Below are positions 32,915 to 44,221 of a stretch of 64,000 nucleotides of DNA, in pieces; within the stretch, counting starts at the first letter, position 1, and every line of letters starts with the position of its first letter. The notes under the pieces are model-generated. The model saw only the letters and a program-made list of their open reading frames with translations, did not search any database and was not told where the DNA came from. This stretch comes from Diadema setosum. Its lineage: Eukaryota > Echinodermata > Echinoidea > Diadematoida > Diadematidae. The stretch lies in the NCBI GenBank assembly GCA_033980235.1, contig CM067062.1:3962404-4026403 (forward strand). Direction: 5' to 3'. Position numbers and translations under genes: made by a program.

Positions 32915-33730
32915 CAGGGATCAATACTAAGGCCTCTTACTGTTCTCACTCTTCATTGATGATTGGGGAGATCTCTGTGAGAATGAGCTATACATCTATA
33001 TGCAGGTGACTCCAACCTGTTCTGCAAAATTAGTTCACCAGAAACAGAGGCAATTACTGCACGCTTCAACAGAGACTTGGAAAGTGTGAAGAGATGGGAT
33101 ATGAAGGGTAATCTTCGAGCCAGCCAAGTGCATCACTTGAACAATGTCAAGAAAAAGACAACCATCAAGGATAGACTCATACTTTGGGAACACAAAACTC
33201 ACAGAAGTACATGTAGATGAACTGGAGATACTGGGCATTACGGTTGACCAGCAGTTTTCCTTGAATAAGCATATATATTGGCAACATCTCTTCCAGAGAT
33301 GGACAGAGAATTGGCGCTCTTACGAGGTTAGCGTCTAAACTGGATGCCCTTGGGTGAGCCACAGGGTACAAGGCAAAAATAAGAAGCATCATGGAATAAG
33401 CTTCACTATGCTGTATGAATGCATGACCTATAACACTTCAAAGGCTCTACGTATAATCAGGAAGGATGAGGACAAGGCGTGCATCAACCTCAATATTCCT
33501 TCACTTCACCATACACGTCAAGTTGCTGCTGCCATCCTGTACAAAATGCAGACTTGCCTGTGCTCTCAAAATCTAAAAAAAGCTGGTTCTCCAACCTTAG
33601 AGACTGAGAAGAGCAACTTGTTCCAGTCTATCAACACTGAATCGTTCTCTTGAGGAACCAAATTCTAGAACATACTCAGCAGTGTGAATCAGCATACCAG
33701 AAAACTTTGTTGGCATAATCAAAATTACAG
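32915..33730 (+). pseudogene. Broken LINE reverse transcriptase, CR1/L2/Jockey-type C-terminal half
   Basis: Conceptual reading in shifting frames gives the classic RT palm motif around GSILRPLLFSLFIDDWGDLC, then a corrupted active-site block YAGDSNLF (catalytic DD altered) followed by FCKISSPETEAITARFNRDLE. Further on, ISRKRNPSR-like and DELEILGITVDQQFS-like segments appear (frame at 33144-33338), and the thumb-region phrase ALRIIRKDEDKACINLNIPS with LHHTRQVAAA (frame at 33354-33653). Stops and frameshifts separate the blocks, so it is a dead, 5'-truncated copy. The N-terminal RT motifs and endonuclease are absent. Assignment to the CR1/L2/Jockey group is from family knowledge; the exact clade is not determined. 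Confidence 0.85.
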
Positions 33731-34229
33731 AGGGACTCAGTCCTTACATAGCCGTGTCCATTATTACCACTGCAGATTGCATCACATTCTACACTGTACA
33801 TTGTACTTATTAGCCAAACTATTTTCTTCATTACTATTCTCTTCAATAAGGCTGCAGTGAATCCTTGCTCAAACTACAATGCTCAGTCACAAATCACTTT
33901 TCTCCAATAAGATATATGTATTTGAAGCCTTCATTTAGAAATACCACGATTATTTCTTCCATCAAGGCAAGATTTTACTTTCATGTGGTAGAATGATAAA
34001 TCAATTACAAAGAGCTGAATTTCACCAGACACAGTACTTATGATCTTGAAAGTTATTTTCACAGAGTTGAGATAGTGGAATAAAATTGTATTTGAGTCGT
34101 AATCTAATCATTTGTGATGTCATTTGGGCAGCAGCACTGTACATATAAAAATAAATGTATGCATCTGGAAAAGTGATCAGTCACTCATATTTAGCCTTTA
34201 ATCCTTATTTGTTTCTTGATTGATTTGGA
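33731..34229. other. No gene recognised; possible LINE 3' UTR
   Basis: AT-rich, directly downstream of the LINE fragment, no clear tail. Confidence 0.35.
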
Positions 34230-34630
34230 TGTAGAGCAGAAACTTGGGATAGGCAAGACAGGAAGAAGGGGGCTTTTAAACAGAGAAGGGGCATGGTGAG
34301 GGGAAGGGGCTGGAGTGGGGAAAGAAGCTGGGATTGGGGAAGAGGAGCTGGGATATAAGAAGGGGCTGGGTGCAGTGAAAGGACAGGGGAGGGGAAGGGA
34401 TTTGGGAGGGGAAAGGGGTTTGGGGTGAGGAAAAGGTGCTGGAGATGGGAGAAGGGCATGGGCAGTGGAGAAGGGGGTGGGCAGTGATATAGAGAAGAGG
34501 CTATGCAGGGGAGAGGGGCTGAAGAGAAAAGAAAGTACTTGGGAAGCAAGGAAAGGTATCCCCCCCCCCAAAAAAAAAAGAAAGAAAGAAAAGAAATCAA
34601 AAAACAAAACAAAACAAAACAAAAACACAA
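34230..34630. repeat. Purine-rich (GGGGAAGGGGCTGGGA-like) degenerate minisatellite
   Basis: About 400 bp with strong G+A bias on the plus strand, made of variants of AAGGGGCTGGG and GGGGAAGGG, ending in A-rich AAAGAAAG and AACAAAACA runs. The Pro/Ser/Leu-rich open frames on the minus strand follow from this bias. Confidence 0.85.
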
Positions 34631-34639
34631 ACAAAAACA

Positions 34640-37386
34640 GATGTCTCAATCAAGGCCTGAGAAAGGGGCTTCTACGTGGTATATTGGTGCACAACACTGT
34701 CAATAAATTTAGATGAGCAATTTCCTACCCTGCTCTACAGTGACCTCAGACATTTGAGCCATTCTCTGCCCCTTATGGATGACAGGGTGTCAAATGGGTC
34801 AATGCTACATCTACTTATCCCGTCAGCAAACTTGAGAGCTCTTCTTACCCTTGAACTCTAAAAGTGACACAGTTGATTTACTAAATTTCCACCGACAGCT
34901 TCCCTCAGATGGCAAATAAGACTTGACTTAATTACTACATGTGACTGACTTGCTCGTTTTGACCCACCTAGGTCAATTCAGTTACAAGACTATTACTAAA
35001 AGCAATCAAATAATGGGCTTCTTCTTCATTCAGTCTATGAGTGCCATTATATATCTTTGCATCTTTTAATTACTTTTCTTTGATTGGTGATGAATAAAGA
35101 ACTTAGTCAATAAGATTTATTGTGATGAAAATTGATACAAAGAGAATAATTCTTAACTACAAATTCAAATGGAATTCTTTTTTAATCCCATGACTCAGGA
35201 TGGCAAATTCTAACATGAGCCAAGAACGTACGCTCATTATGATGAACACTGAGAATAAAGGAGAGTAAGCCTTATAGTAAATATTAATGAAATCAGAAAG
35301 AAATTGGTACATGAGCTTTGAATATACCTTTACATCATCAGGCTGAATTTATTCTGGATAAGTCCTGATGGGCTACATTTTCTACGGAAAAAACAGTAAC
35401 AGAAAAAAAATCTATTTTACTTAAAACATTTTATGTTTTCTGCCATAGTAGAAGTATATTGGTTCTTATCACATTTCCAGGCCAGAAGGCAGAGATCTTA
35501 TCCATCACAAAATTTTGAGTAAAATTATTTTCAAGAATTTGATTTAAAAAAAAATGGTAAAAGAAATGGTTTCTAGCACAATTCTCACTGCATCTGTCAA
35601 AACCCTTAAACATGTGCAGTATTTCAGTAAAACATTTATGGCTATAATACATTAGGGGGAAAAAAAACTAGGTGAAGATCTTCTTAGACTTGTTTGAGGT
35701 GTAGAATTTACGATCGTAATCACTTTGTAAAGATGTAAATGTATTTGATGGTAAATGAAATCCTCCAAGGATGAATCAGGAAATGAAGTCTTGCCTTGCA
35801 CAATGTTTTTAGAAGTGGTTCTGAAAAAGGTTTATTTGGGCCAGATTTGCAAACAACGGAAGGTAAAAAGCACAAGCCTTTCCCATATAATGTCTTTAAC
35901 ATCCCTGTTTTGATTGGATTACTGAGAGAAAAGCATTTAGTGGAGGTGACATTACAGCAGAGAAAAAGCTTTCCATGCCAAACACTTTCCTTTCCATCCA
36001 ATCTTTGACACTTTTTTACACTGGTGGAAGTGCCCTCGTTTTGTTAGGACATTATTGTATAGACGTGAGCATTGCTCGCTCGTGAGGAGGGGTAAGACCC
36101 AAGTGGTTAATTTTAGATGTCTCCTCTCGTAAAACTCAATCCCCTGGGTGTCATGCTGTGAAGTGGGTCACGGTGGTTACTTGAGGACAATTTCTCTGAA
36201 ACCCAGCGCCTTGCTGGAAATCATGGATAAACTGAATTTTGTTCTGTAAACACAGAACTAAAAGAAGAAAACAAAACAAAACAAAACAAAAACAGAAAAC
36301 AACTAAAGAAGATGTGACAATGAACTGCTATATTTCCATGAGAATAAATTGTGAATTCATAAGACAAGTATCATGGTCTACGAAAGACACGGTGTTCGCA
36401 CTTCACACATAATATGCTTCCCAGTAGAGCTTTTGATGGTTTCTCAGCAAGACATGACAGTGAGGATATTGCCCTGCATACGTGCAGGATACTTGACCCA
36501 CATCAAGAATTTCAGAGAAAACACTAGGTGACAGCTGTTATAACTTAATCTCTCATCTAATAGTGGTACTAAACACTGCTCTTTGTCAACAAGCCACACA
36601 ATTTTTATTGCTTAATTCCCCACCCCCATTAATTGTTGTTTTTATTTGCTATTACTGGAAGTGCAATGATTAAAAAGTCACCAATTTCATTAAAATCAAA
36701 TTGACAAGAGGAGAGAGTTACGAAATCATAACAATTTTACAATGTTTTTTTAATCAAATTGTGATATTTGTATGTAGGTGGCATGGAGGTCAAAGTAGAG
36801 AAGGGCCGAATATTGTCCATCTCTAAACTTAGTATTATTTACAAAAGAGGACATGTTGAAGTCACTTGGTCTTTAAAATTCCATGAAAATAATAGTTTCA
36901 GCATTTTTGTAGACAAAAATTTACAGGAGTTCTATGTTAAGACAACAAAATGTTGATAATGATAGCATCAATATCACTACTAATCATGATCTTCAAGTAT
37001 GGCTATCTACATTTTTGTACTCATTACTAATGTTTACAAGCTCTTCATGCTGAAATCAATATTCACAATACTACTACTTTATTCACATTTATCATTTTGA
37101 TTGTTATTACTGTCACTGTCATTGTAACATTTTATTACTATTGTCATCATTATAATCACCATCATCATTACTTGTGACCATCCAGCTTAAACTCACAAAA
37201 CATAGCAGATTAGGATTCTTCGTAATGGACCAAAATCTGTCTTTTGGGTTGACAAACTCAAATTTTGAAAGTCTGTCTTTTTAATACCTTGGAGAGTTTT
37301 TTTTTTCTGTACTTACTGTCAGATTTAGACATTCCCAGAAAGCAATTACTGACAGTTTATGGCCTAATTTTTCAGTAGTTTCAGGA
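34640..37386. other. No gene recognised
   Basis: About 2.7 kb of AT-rich sequence. A CpG-bearing stretch at 36050-36240 and a TCA/TTA-rich stretch at 37070-37170 are the only compositional features. Confidence 0.4.
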
Positions 37387-37604
37387 GTTTTCAAAAGGTA
37401 AATAAATCATCTGCATACCATTTGAAGATGGGCAGCTTCTCGATATATCTTGTGACGATGCCCATCAATCTTGCTCTCAAGGCGAGCAGAGCTGCCATTT
37501 CCGCTCATCATCAAACACATCGATGTTTGTCATTGCTAATGAAGAAGTCAGACCGAGGGAGAAAGGCATTTCTGGTTCAACCCTCGGGTCGAGTAATCAA
37601 CCTA
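37387..37604 (+). CDS. Weak candidate internal exon
   Basis: An acceptor-like tract (TTTTTCAGTAGTTTCAG) is followed by about 72 open codons ending before a GTGAGT donor (CCTAGATGTGAGT). The encoded stretch includes ISAHHQTHRCLSLLMKKSDR and GRKAFLVQPSGRVINLD. CpG content is higher than in the flanks. No family is recognised, the donor lacks G at position -1, and no partner exon is known. It could be chance. Confidence 0.22.
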
Positions 37605-37920
37605 GATGTGAGTTTCATTGCTCCATGGTCCCTGATAATACTTACTGAGCAAACCAAGTAATGAGAGATAGAGGAGATGGAGGCAGGGAAATAGAGACAG
37701 TCAACCCCATTCACACTTGACTGAAGCCCACTTCTTACACTACTTCAAACCATTTCAAAATAATCTCCAATCCAGAACAAACAATCCAGTCCAGTGGGTG
37801 TCTTCAAACCACTAGTGAGAGACGGTTTAGCAGTTTGAGCCTTTTCAGCTTTGGCAAAATGTACTTGCATACTGGAACAAATATGAAATACAGCTTTTAG
37901 CCTACCCAGAAGTTATCGAC

Positions 37921-38172
37921 GTGGAGTGTTGTGGCATAGTATATAAGACTCCCGACTCCCAATTGGAAGACGCAAGTTCGATTCCTACTCAGTACTTACG
38001 TCCTTGGATAAGATGTTTTGACCCACTATGTCCTTCTCGACCCAGGTGTATAAATGAGTACCTAGAATGCTAGGGTAATAATAATGGCAGGGGCCCTCTG
38101 GTAGAGCAGTGGCAACATTACAGAGGCTACCCTGGATAAAGAAGATTGTATTATTATTGTTATTATGTATTA
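37921..38172 (+). mobile_element. tRNA-derived SINE with (ATT)n tail
   Basis: A-box-like TGGCATAGTATATAAGAC and B-box CAAGTTCGATTCC are in tRNA spacing, followed by TCCTTGGATAAGATGTTTTG and CGACCCAGGTGTATAAATGA, GTACCT, then a TTGTATTATTATTGTTATTA tail. This layout is typical of tRNA-derived SINEs in echinoderms and other marine invertebrates. Lacks coding capacity and would depend on a LINE. Confidence 0.8.
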
Positions 38173-38179
38173 TTTTCAT

Positions 38180-38235
38180 GGCTCCGTGTATGAGACCATG
38201 GACTGTGGTTCGAGTCACATGTCTGCAGTGGGTTT
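38180..38235 (+). other. Second tRNA-like promoter piece after the SINE
   Basis: TGGCTCCGTGTATGAGACCA and GTGGTTCGAGTCAC resemble A and B boxes at short spacing. It may be a second truncated SINE head joined to the first tail. Confidence 0.4.
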
Positions 38236-38269
38236 GGCCATAGAAAGACACTTAATTCTCATTGACTAG

Positions 38270-38367
38270 CTCTTTGGAGGAGACTGAAAGCTGTCAGTCC
38301 GTGCTACAACATGCATTTCCCATAGACACCTGTCCGAGTATACTCGGGACTCGTCCTCAGTGGGTTA
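38270..38367. mobile_element. TTAA/CCCGTTGAGG miniature element, partial copy
   Basis: Shares GCTACAACATGCATTTCCCA, TAGACACCTGTCCGAGTATA and CTCGTCCTCAGTGGGTTAA with 25813-25905. The left end is diverged. Confidence 0.65.
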
Positions 38368-38404
38368 AAAAGATTGTAAATGTAGTATTGGTTGAGAGGA
38401 GGAT

Positions 38405-38653
38405 TGAGCTTTTAACTTTTTGTGAGCTCGTAAAAAACACTTATAAAATGTTACAAAGTAAAACACAGCAATCCTAGTAAAATAAGGTTTTCAATGATAT
38501 CTCAACCACTTCAAAACCAATTTTCATCAAATAAACTTTGAATCCCTCTTAGAATTACTTGCTCTTTTGTATTTCATTAGAGGTTTCATATTATCTCCCC
38601 AAAAAGTTGGAAACCTGAAGCCCCATCTCAACAAAAACTATACCATCCCTTTA
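38405..38653. mobile_element. Foldback MITE ending in ATCCCTTTAA, copy 3
   Basis: Right arm intact (CCAATTTTCATCAAATAAAC to CTATACCATCCCTTTAA). A shortened left arm includes GAGCTTTTAACTTTTT and CACTTATAAAATGTTACAAA. Confidence 0.6.
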
Positions 38654-39588
38654 ATTGCTTGCTAATTAGCATTCATTGCTTCCATAATGGTCATGTATGA
38701 CAACTTATTTGAAATCAATTAATTACTAGTATTGGGTCAAGCAATATGACACAGTACTAATGCCCAACCATAATACTGAGTGTAAGGCAGTGTAATTTTT
38801 CGCACTTGTAGATTTCCTGAAGAGTTGAATTAAAACGGTATAGGCGGAAAATCGGTTAGAGCGATGGGAGACATTCATGGTTATTAGAGATTTCCAAGCA
38901 GGCATGCCGGTAGAATAAGTTGACGCTTGACCTGTTTTCTGAATTTGCTACTGAAATGGATCACTGTGGCTCAAATATTGGGCTGTAGTTAGGGTAAAAG
39001 ATACAGAGGGAGAGAGAGAGAGGGGTGGGGTGAAAAAGGAATAAACTGACATGATCAGCTTATTCAGATTATTACCCATCACTGGAGGTAAAGGGATGTA
39101 TGTGTAGGTAAATTAGGCCAAGCCAAGGAATGGGGAGGCAGGGGACATAGCAAATTTGACTGTGAGATGTGCAGTGCTAATTAGCTCCCCATCCACTCTA
39201 ATCCAGAAATGAGAAACTAATTGACAGCAATGGATTTCAAGGATACAAAAGTAAGAATGACTGCACTTCAGATAAATCACTTCTACATCTTACACATTTT
39301 ATTCCCCTCTAACAAAATCTCTTGCAGCTCTTAAATGTATTTTTTTTTTCACTATAGGATTAGCACTTGCTAAGAAAGGCACATAGAAATGCTGAATTTA
39401 GTACTCTCTTCTTTTTGCCTAACAATGATTTCATGTATTAGTTATTGCTCAATAAATCTGATTGCATATTATGACATGAATTCAATTAATTGGTGGTGAT
39501 ATTATTTATACAAATTCTTGTCATCTATGGTGTTCATAATCAAGAGTGAAGGGGAAAAGTAACCAAGCAACAGTGGAGATTCCCATTA
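38654..39588. other. No gene recognised
   Basis: AT-rich; a short (GA)n run near 39010. No supported features. Confidence 0.4.
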
Positions 39589-39833
39589 TACTGTATATGC
39601 CATATATTTCGCAAGTCTAAATTTTCGCGATTCAGGAATTCCCAAGGATTTCGCAAGTGGTTAAATTCGCGATCGTGGAGTCCTGTACTGAACGGAAAAT
39701 GTACATACGTACGTCACATCCACATCGGGATCAGAGTCAATATTTTTGTGTGTGTCTTTAATTTCGCGAATAGCACCTGACTCACAAAATTTGCGAAAAT
39801 AAAAACCTCGTGAAATATTCGGCGTATGCAGTA
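39589..39833. mobile_element. MITE, TACTGTATATACGCC family, copy 1
   Basis: TACTGTATATGCCATATATT at the left matches the inverted right end AATATTCGGCGTATGCAGTA. Internal CGCGA palindromes, GTACATACGTACGTCACATC and CACATCGGGATCAGAGTCAA are shared with 49652-49890. Confidence 0.88.
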
Positions 39834-39992
39834 TTCCAATCATGGCAAGTTCCTTATTCCCCAACACATAAACAATCTGCAAGACATCCCAGGAAAATGC
39901 AAACAAATCTGTCAGCACTCCTCAAATTTCCAAAGGAGCAGTTCATTTATAACAGAAGACTTGAGTCCATGAATTTATGGAATATCTATTAC

Positions 39993-40562
39993 AAGAAAAC
40001 ATTGTTGTTGCAAGAAAGGGGTGGGGTCAATGAATCATAAAATACGCAAAAAGGTGAATCAAGTTTTTTACCTTAATAAATGGTCAATACAGCCATAGTG
40101 ATGTTGTTATATCTGAATATCTACCTGCCAATGACCCGTCAAAAAATGAGTTTAACAGCATTATACTGTCCATGTGAAGCTAATCAGTAGATCAACAGTG
40201 CTGATGGTGTACAGATTAAATAATACAGTCACCTATTATAACTTCCTGCCTTGAGACTCACTCTAATACTATAAGCTGTCTGCCAGTTACTATAATGACA
40301 TAGAACTTTTTTTTTCTCTTCTTATTTTTTATGCAACCATAAAACAAACAAAGCACACAATAAAAACAATGTACAAATGTCCAGCCTATAGCATTAAAAA
40401 GGGTTCAGTAAACAAGTCACATTAAACTATCTGCCATAATGGAATAACACAAGAAGATGGATGTCTATGAGATATAGAACTTGATGGCTGTGCATTCTGA
40501 TGAAATGCAGACACAGACATACAATTATCCAATTACACATGGCAAGTTTGGAAATTTATGTT
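39993..40562. repeat. Tandem duplication, copy 1 (empty sites)
   Basis: Starts AAGAAAACATTGTTGTTGCA and runs to CATGGCAAGTTTGGAAATTT. It is more than 90 percent identical by eye to the pieces 40597-40632, 42252-42445 and 44222-44388. It lacks the solo LTR and element H but has its own 165-bp insert at 40309-40473. Confidence 0.9.
40309..40473 (-). mobile_element. Retroposed insert with poly-A and 9-bp target duplication
   Basis: Absent from copy 2, where TAGAACTTGATGG is continuous. Flanked by ATAGAACTT at 40300-40308 and 40474-40482. On the minus strand it ends in an A run after GCATAAAAAATAAGAAGAG, as expected for a 5'-truncated, polyadenylated transcript reinserted by a LINE. The source RNA is not identified. 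Confidence 0.75.
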
Positions 40563-40632
40563 TAGAAGAAACAAGTTTAAGTTTAGAAGAAATGTTAAGA
40601 AAACATTGCTGTTGCAAGAAAGGGGTGGGGTC

Positions 40633-42251
40633 TGTCATGATATGACATATTTTTTATTTGTCACATAATAATTTGTCTCATTTTATTAATGTTCATCATG
40701 TAGATCATGTAAGAAATTGATGTTATCGCAGTGGTTACAAAAGAAGTGCAGCTTTGAAGACAAAAGCGTGCATCAACATAACCATATAAGTAGATTTTGC
40801 GATGCACAAGGAAAGTAAAAGACAGTGTTTTGGAATTAAACGTTTTTAGGGTGAGTAGACCCTATGTGACCTTGAGATACGAGGAAAGGGTATCCATGAT
40901 AGTATGCCTCATACTATCTGGAATGGGGACATCATTCACGACGTCAAACACAAGTTTCTAGCTAGGTCAAAACAGGACCATTTCAAAAAATTTTGGGTTT
41001 CCGTGGACAGGAAGTGATGACGTCAAGCAGAGGCTTGACCAATGCAAAGTGAGATACTCAAGAAAGTTTTGACAGGCAGAAAACTCCAGCCAATAAGTAA
41101 AGGGGGCAGGACTTCTGTAAAAACTTTCTAGGAAGTCACTTCATTTAATTTATTTTACATGGAGACCTATGGTCCAACAAATGTATAAATATGCAATGTT
41201 TAGGCGCAAAATTCAGATGCCATATAATTTGCGGAACACTCAGGACCAGGCTACGTTACTTCAAGATTGCGAAGCTAGAGAGTAGCAGAGTGTTAATTGG
41301 AATCAGTGTGATTCAGGGATTGTTGCATTTCGGCTTGGACAGCCTGACTGTCCAGAAGAGAATCTAAGAGGATTCGAGTTTAAACACCAACAACTGTTGT
41401 AAGTACATGACCATCTTATTGAAAGCTGTTAGTGCCTTGTAAGTATTTATGTAATTCCCGATATAGTATTGTATTTGTGAAGTTTGTATGTCAAACTGAA
41501 TTTTAATTGCATTGTGGAAAAAATAGAACCCAGAACGATGCTTAGATTTTAATGGGCTGATTAATCATCTCTTACTCAATGTTGAAAGATAAAGATACAT
41601 TGTGAAACATTAGTATGAAAATTATTTGTGGTAAACAGGATGGAAGTATAAATGTGTTTTGTTAGAGTTGTATATGAATAGAATCAGGAATAACAAAAGA
41701 CCACAAATTATAAGGGAAGTATTATGTTATTAAATTAACAGGGTGTTTAGGGTTTCAGAGAGAGCCACAGTTTGGGGTTCCACAGAGGACCAAAAGTTTA
41801 GGTTCAGACAAGGACCGAAGTTGGGGAGCCAACGAAACGACCAGAAAGAGGAGACGACCCCCTACTTCAGGCAGGGCATCGTCGACAGTCTAGAGCAACC
41901 AAGCAGGGGGGCTTCTAGAATTAACAACCGAGCAGAGCAACCAAGCTCAAGATCAAGCGAAATTGGAAATCTGTACTCAAGTTTGTACTACGTTATTATT
42001 GTAAACCATCACAACTTTGAGACCAGCATAATAAATATTGATTCATTGATTGTTATATTGTACGAATACTGTGTGATTGGCTACTTATTTCGAGGCACAC
42101 ATGTTGCACAAGTCAAACGGAGTTGATTGAATGAATGGTCTGCTAACAATCTGCTGCATTTGGAGAAAGTCAACCTTTAAACATATAGAAAAGATCCCAG
42201 TCGCAGGGAGGACTTTCATTCTCCATATTCAGAGGAAAGTCCCCTGTGACA
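40633..42251. mobile_element. Solo LTR-like insertion, 1619 bp
   Basis: Begins TGTCATGATATGACA and ends CCCCTGTGACA, giving TG..CA termini with a 5-bp inverted repeat (TGTCA/TGACA). Flanks are GGGTC (40628-40632) and CGGTC (42252-42256), a 5-bp duplication with one mismatch; copy 1 shows the unoccupied GGGTCAATG. Within it, TATAAATA near 41183 and AATAAA at 42030 sit as promoter and polyadenylation signal would in an LTR. No gag or pol frame; the 127-codon frame at 41743 has no recognisable domain. Long for an LTR, so another TG..CA element is possible. Confidence 0.65.
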
Positions 42252-42445
42252 CGGTCAATGGATCATAAAATACACAAAAAGGTGAATCAAGTTTTTTACC
42301 TTAATAAATGGTCAATACAGCCATAGTGATGTTGTAATATCTGAATATCTACCTGCTAATGACCCATCAAAAAATGAGTTCAACATAATTATATTGTCCA
42401 TCAGTAGATCAGTAGATCAACAGTGCAGATGGTGTACAGATTAAA

Positions 42446-44221
42446 CTAGAACTATCACTCAATGTGATTAATACCCCCACCTAACACTGAGTGAGTTAGT
42501 TCAACCAGCAATAACTTTGTATGCTCTTTATTAAAGAAAAAAAAATGGAAACCATGGCAATGTATTGTTCAACATTGAACAAATGTCTATTTTGCTCACT
42601 GATAGTCACATGTGCCATACTCAAGTCAAGTGCTCAAAACCTGACGGAGTAAGATAAGTAGATTGGCAATTTCTATGATTTATCATTGAAAAAAATGTCT
42701 TTACCATGGCAACACAATGTTTGACAAAACAAAAAATGAAGTTTGCACAACTACATATCACAGCTGTCACATGTGTCAAATTTCAAGTTAAAAGCTGAGG
42801 GAGTTAGCTGAATTAATATCATTGCATAATTTTCATTCAAAATACGCAGTTACCATGACAACGCATTTTCAACAACAACGAAAGATAAATTTTGCACATC
42901 TAGGTTATACTGAGATCACATGTGCCAAATTTGAAGCCAAATGCTCAAAAACTGAAAGAGTTTGCTGAACCACAATTTTTGTACGATTTTCATTCAAAAT
43001 ATACTGTTACCATGGCAACACATTGTTCACCAATGACAAAAGATGAAGTTTGCACATGCTCGTGCTATAACAGTCACATGTGCCAAATTTCAAGCCAAGT
43101 GCTCAAAAACAGACGGAGTTAACTGAATCCATAGTATTTTTGTATGATTTTCATTCAAAATATACTGTTACCATGGCAACATATTGTTCGACAATGATGA
43201 AAGATGAAGTTTGCACATCTTCGTGCTATAACGGTCATACGTGCCAACTTTCAAGCCAAGTGCTGAAAGAATGACGGAGTTAACTGAATCAATAGTATTT
43301 TTGTATGATTTTCAATCAAAATATGCTGTTACCATGGCAACACATTGTTCAACAATGACGAAAGATTAAGTTTGCACATCTATGTACCATAGCCGTCACA
43401 TGTGCCAAATTTCAAGCCATATGGTCAAAGACTGAGGGAGTTTAACTGTATCCAAAATATTTTTGTATTCTTCTTAGTGAAAAAATGCTGTTACCATGGC
43501 AACACTTTGTTCAACAATGATGAAAGGTTAAGTTTGCACATCTATGTACTATAGTAGTCACATGTACCAAATTTCAAGCCAAGTGCTCAAAGAGCATCAT
43601 TTTGTAAGATTTCTTTAAAATTTGCAGTTGCCATGGCAACGCATTATGCAATACTAACGAAAAAGGTATCACGCACATCTTTATTTGATAGTGGTCCCAC
43701 ATGCCAAATTTGGGGTTAATTGCTCAAAAAATGAGAGAGTAGTTCGATCCACAACATTTCACAAGATTTTTTTTTTTTAATAGCTGTTGCCATGGCAATG
43801 CATTATGTAATACTGACGAAAAAGGTGTCTTGCACATCTTCCCTTGACAGCGGTCACATATGCCAAATTTTAATACTGACGAAAAAGGTGTCTTGCACAT
43901 CTTCCCTTGACAGCGGTCACATATGCCAAATTTGGGATTAATTGCTCAAAAAATGAGAGAGTAGTTCGATCCACAAGTTTTTATGAAAATATGCCATTAC
44001 CATGGCAACGTATTATACGATACTAACAAAAAAGGTGTCTTGCACATCTACCTTTGATCGTGGTCACACATGCCAAATTTGGGGTCAATTGCTCAAAAAA
44101 TGAGAGAGGAGTTCGATCCACACGATTTTGGAACGGACCGACCGACCGCCTGACCGACCGGCCATCCGACCTCAGAGTGACTCCTGTATACCCCCCTACA
44201 CACTATGTGTGGGTGGGGGTA
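42446..44221 (-). mobile_element. Helentron-like element H (X-box type), with preserved empty site
   Basis: Left end CTAG (42446-42449), hairpin ATCAC-TCAAT-GTGAT and ATACCCCCACC; right end (CCGA)n at 44135-44165 and GTGTGGGTGGGGGTA. Copy 1 reads ACAGATTAAATAATAC across the site, so insertion was between A and T with no target duplication, as rolling-circle elements do. About ten modules of 137-210 bp carry GTTACCATGGCAAC or a close variant (42551, 42701, 42849, 43006, 43167, 43328, 43490, 43627, 43786, 43996); the one at 43627 is the perfect palindrome GTTGCCATGGCAAC. No coding capacity. Confidence 0.85.
43809..43934. repeat. 63-bp direct duplication inside element H
   Basis: AATACTGACGAAAAAGGTGT..ATGCCAAATTT occurs twice back to back with near identity, lengthening one module. 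Confidence 0.9.

Noticed and set aside
34191..34649. 141-152-codon Pro/Ser/Leu-rich minus-strand frames
   Set aside because: Composition comes from the purine-rich minisatellite and poly-A/poly-C ends.
41743..42126. 127-codon plus-strand frame inside the solo LTR
   Set aside because: Starts at a non-ATG codon, has no gag, pol or env features and lies in the LTR itself.
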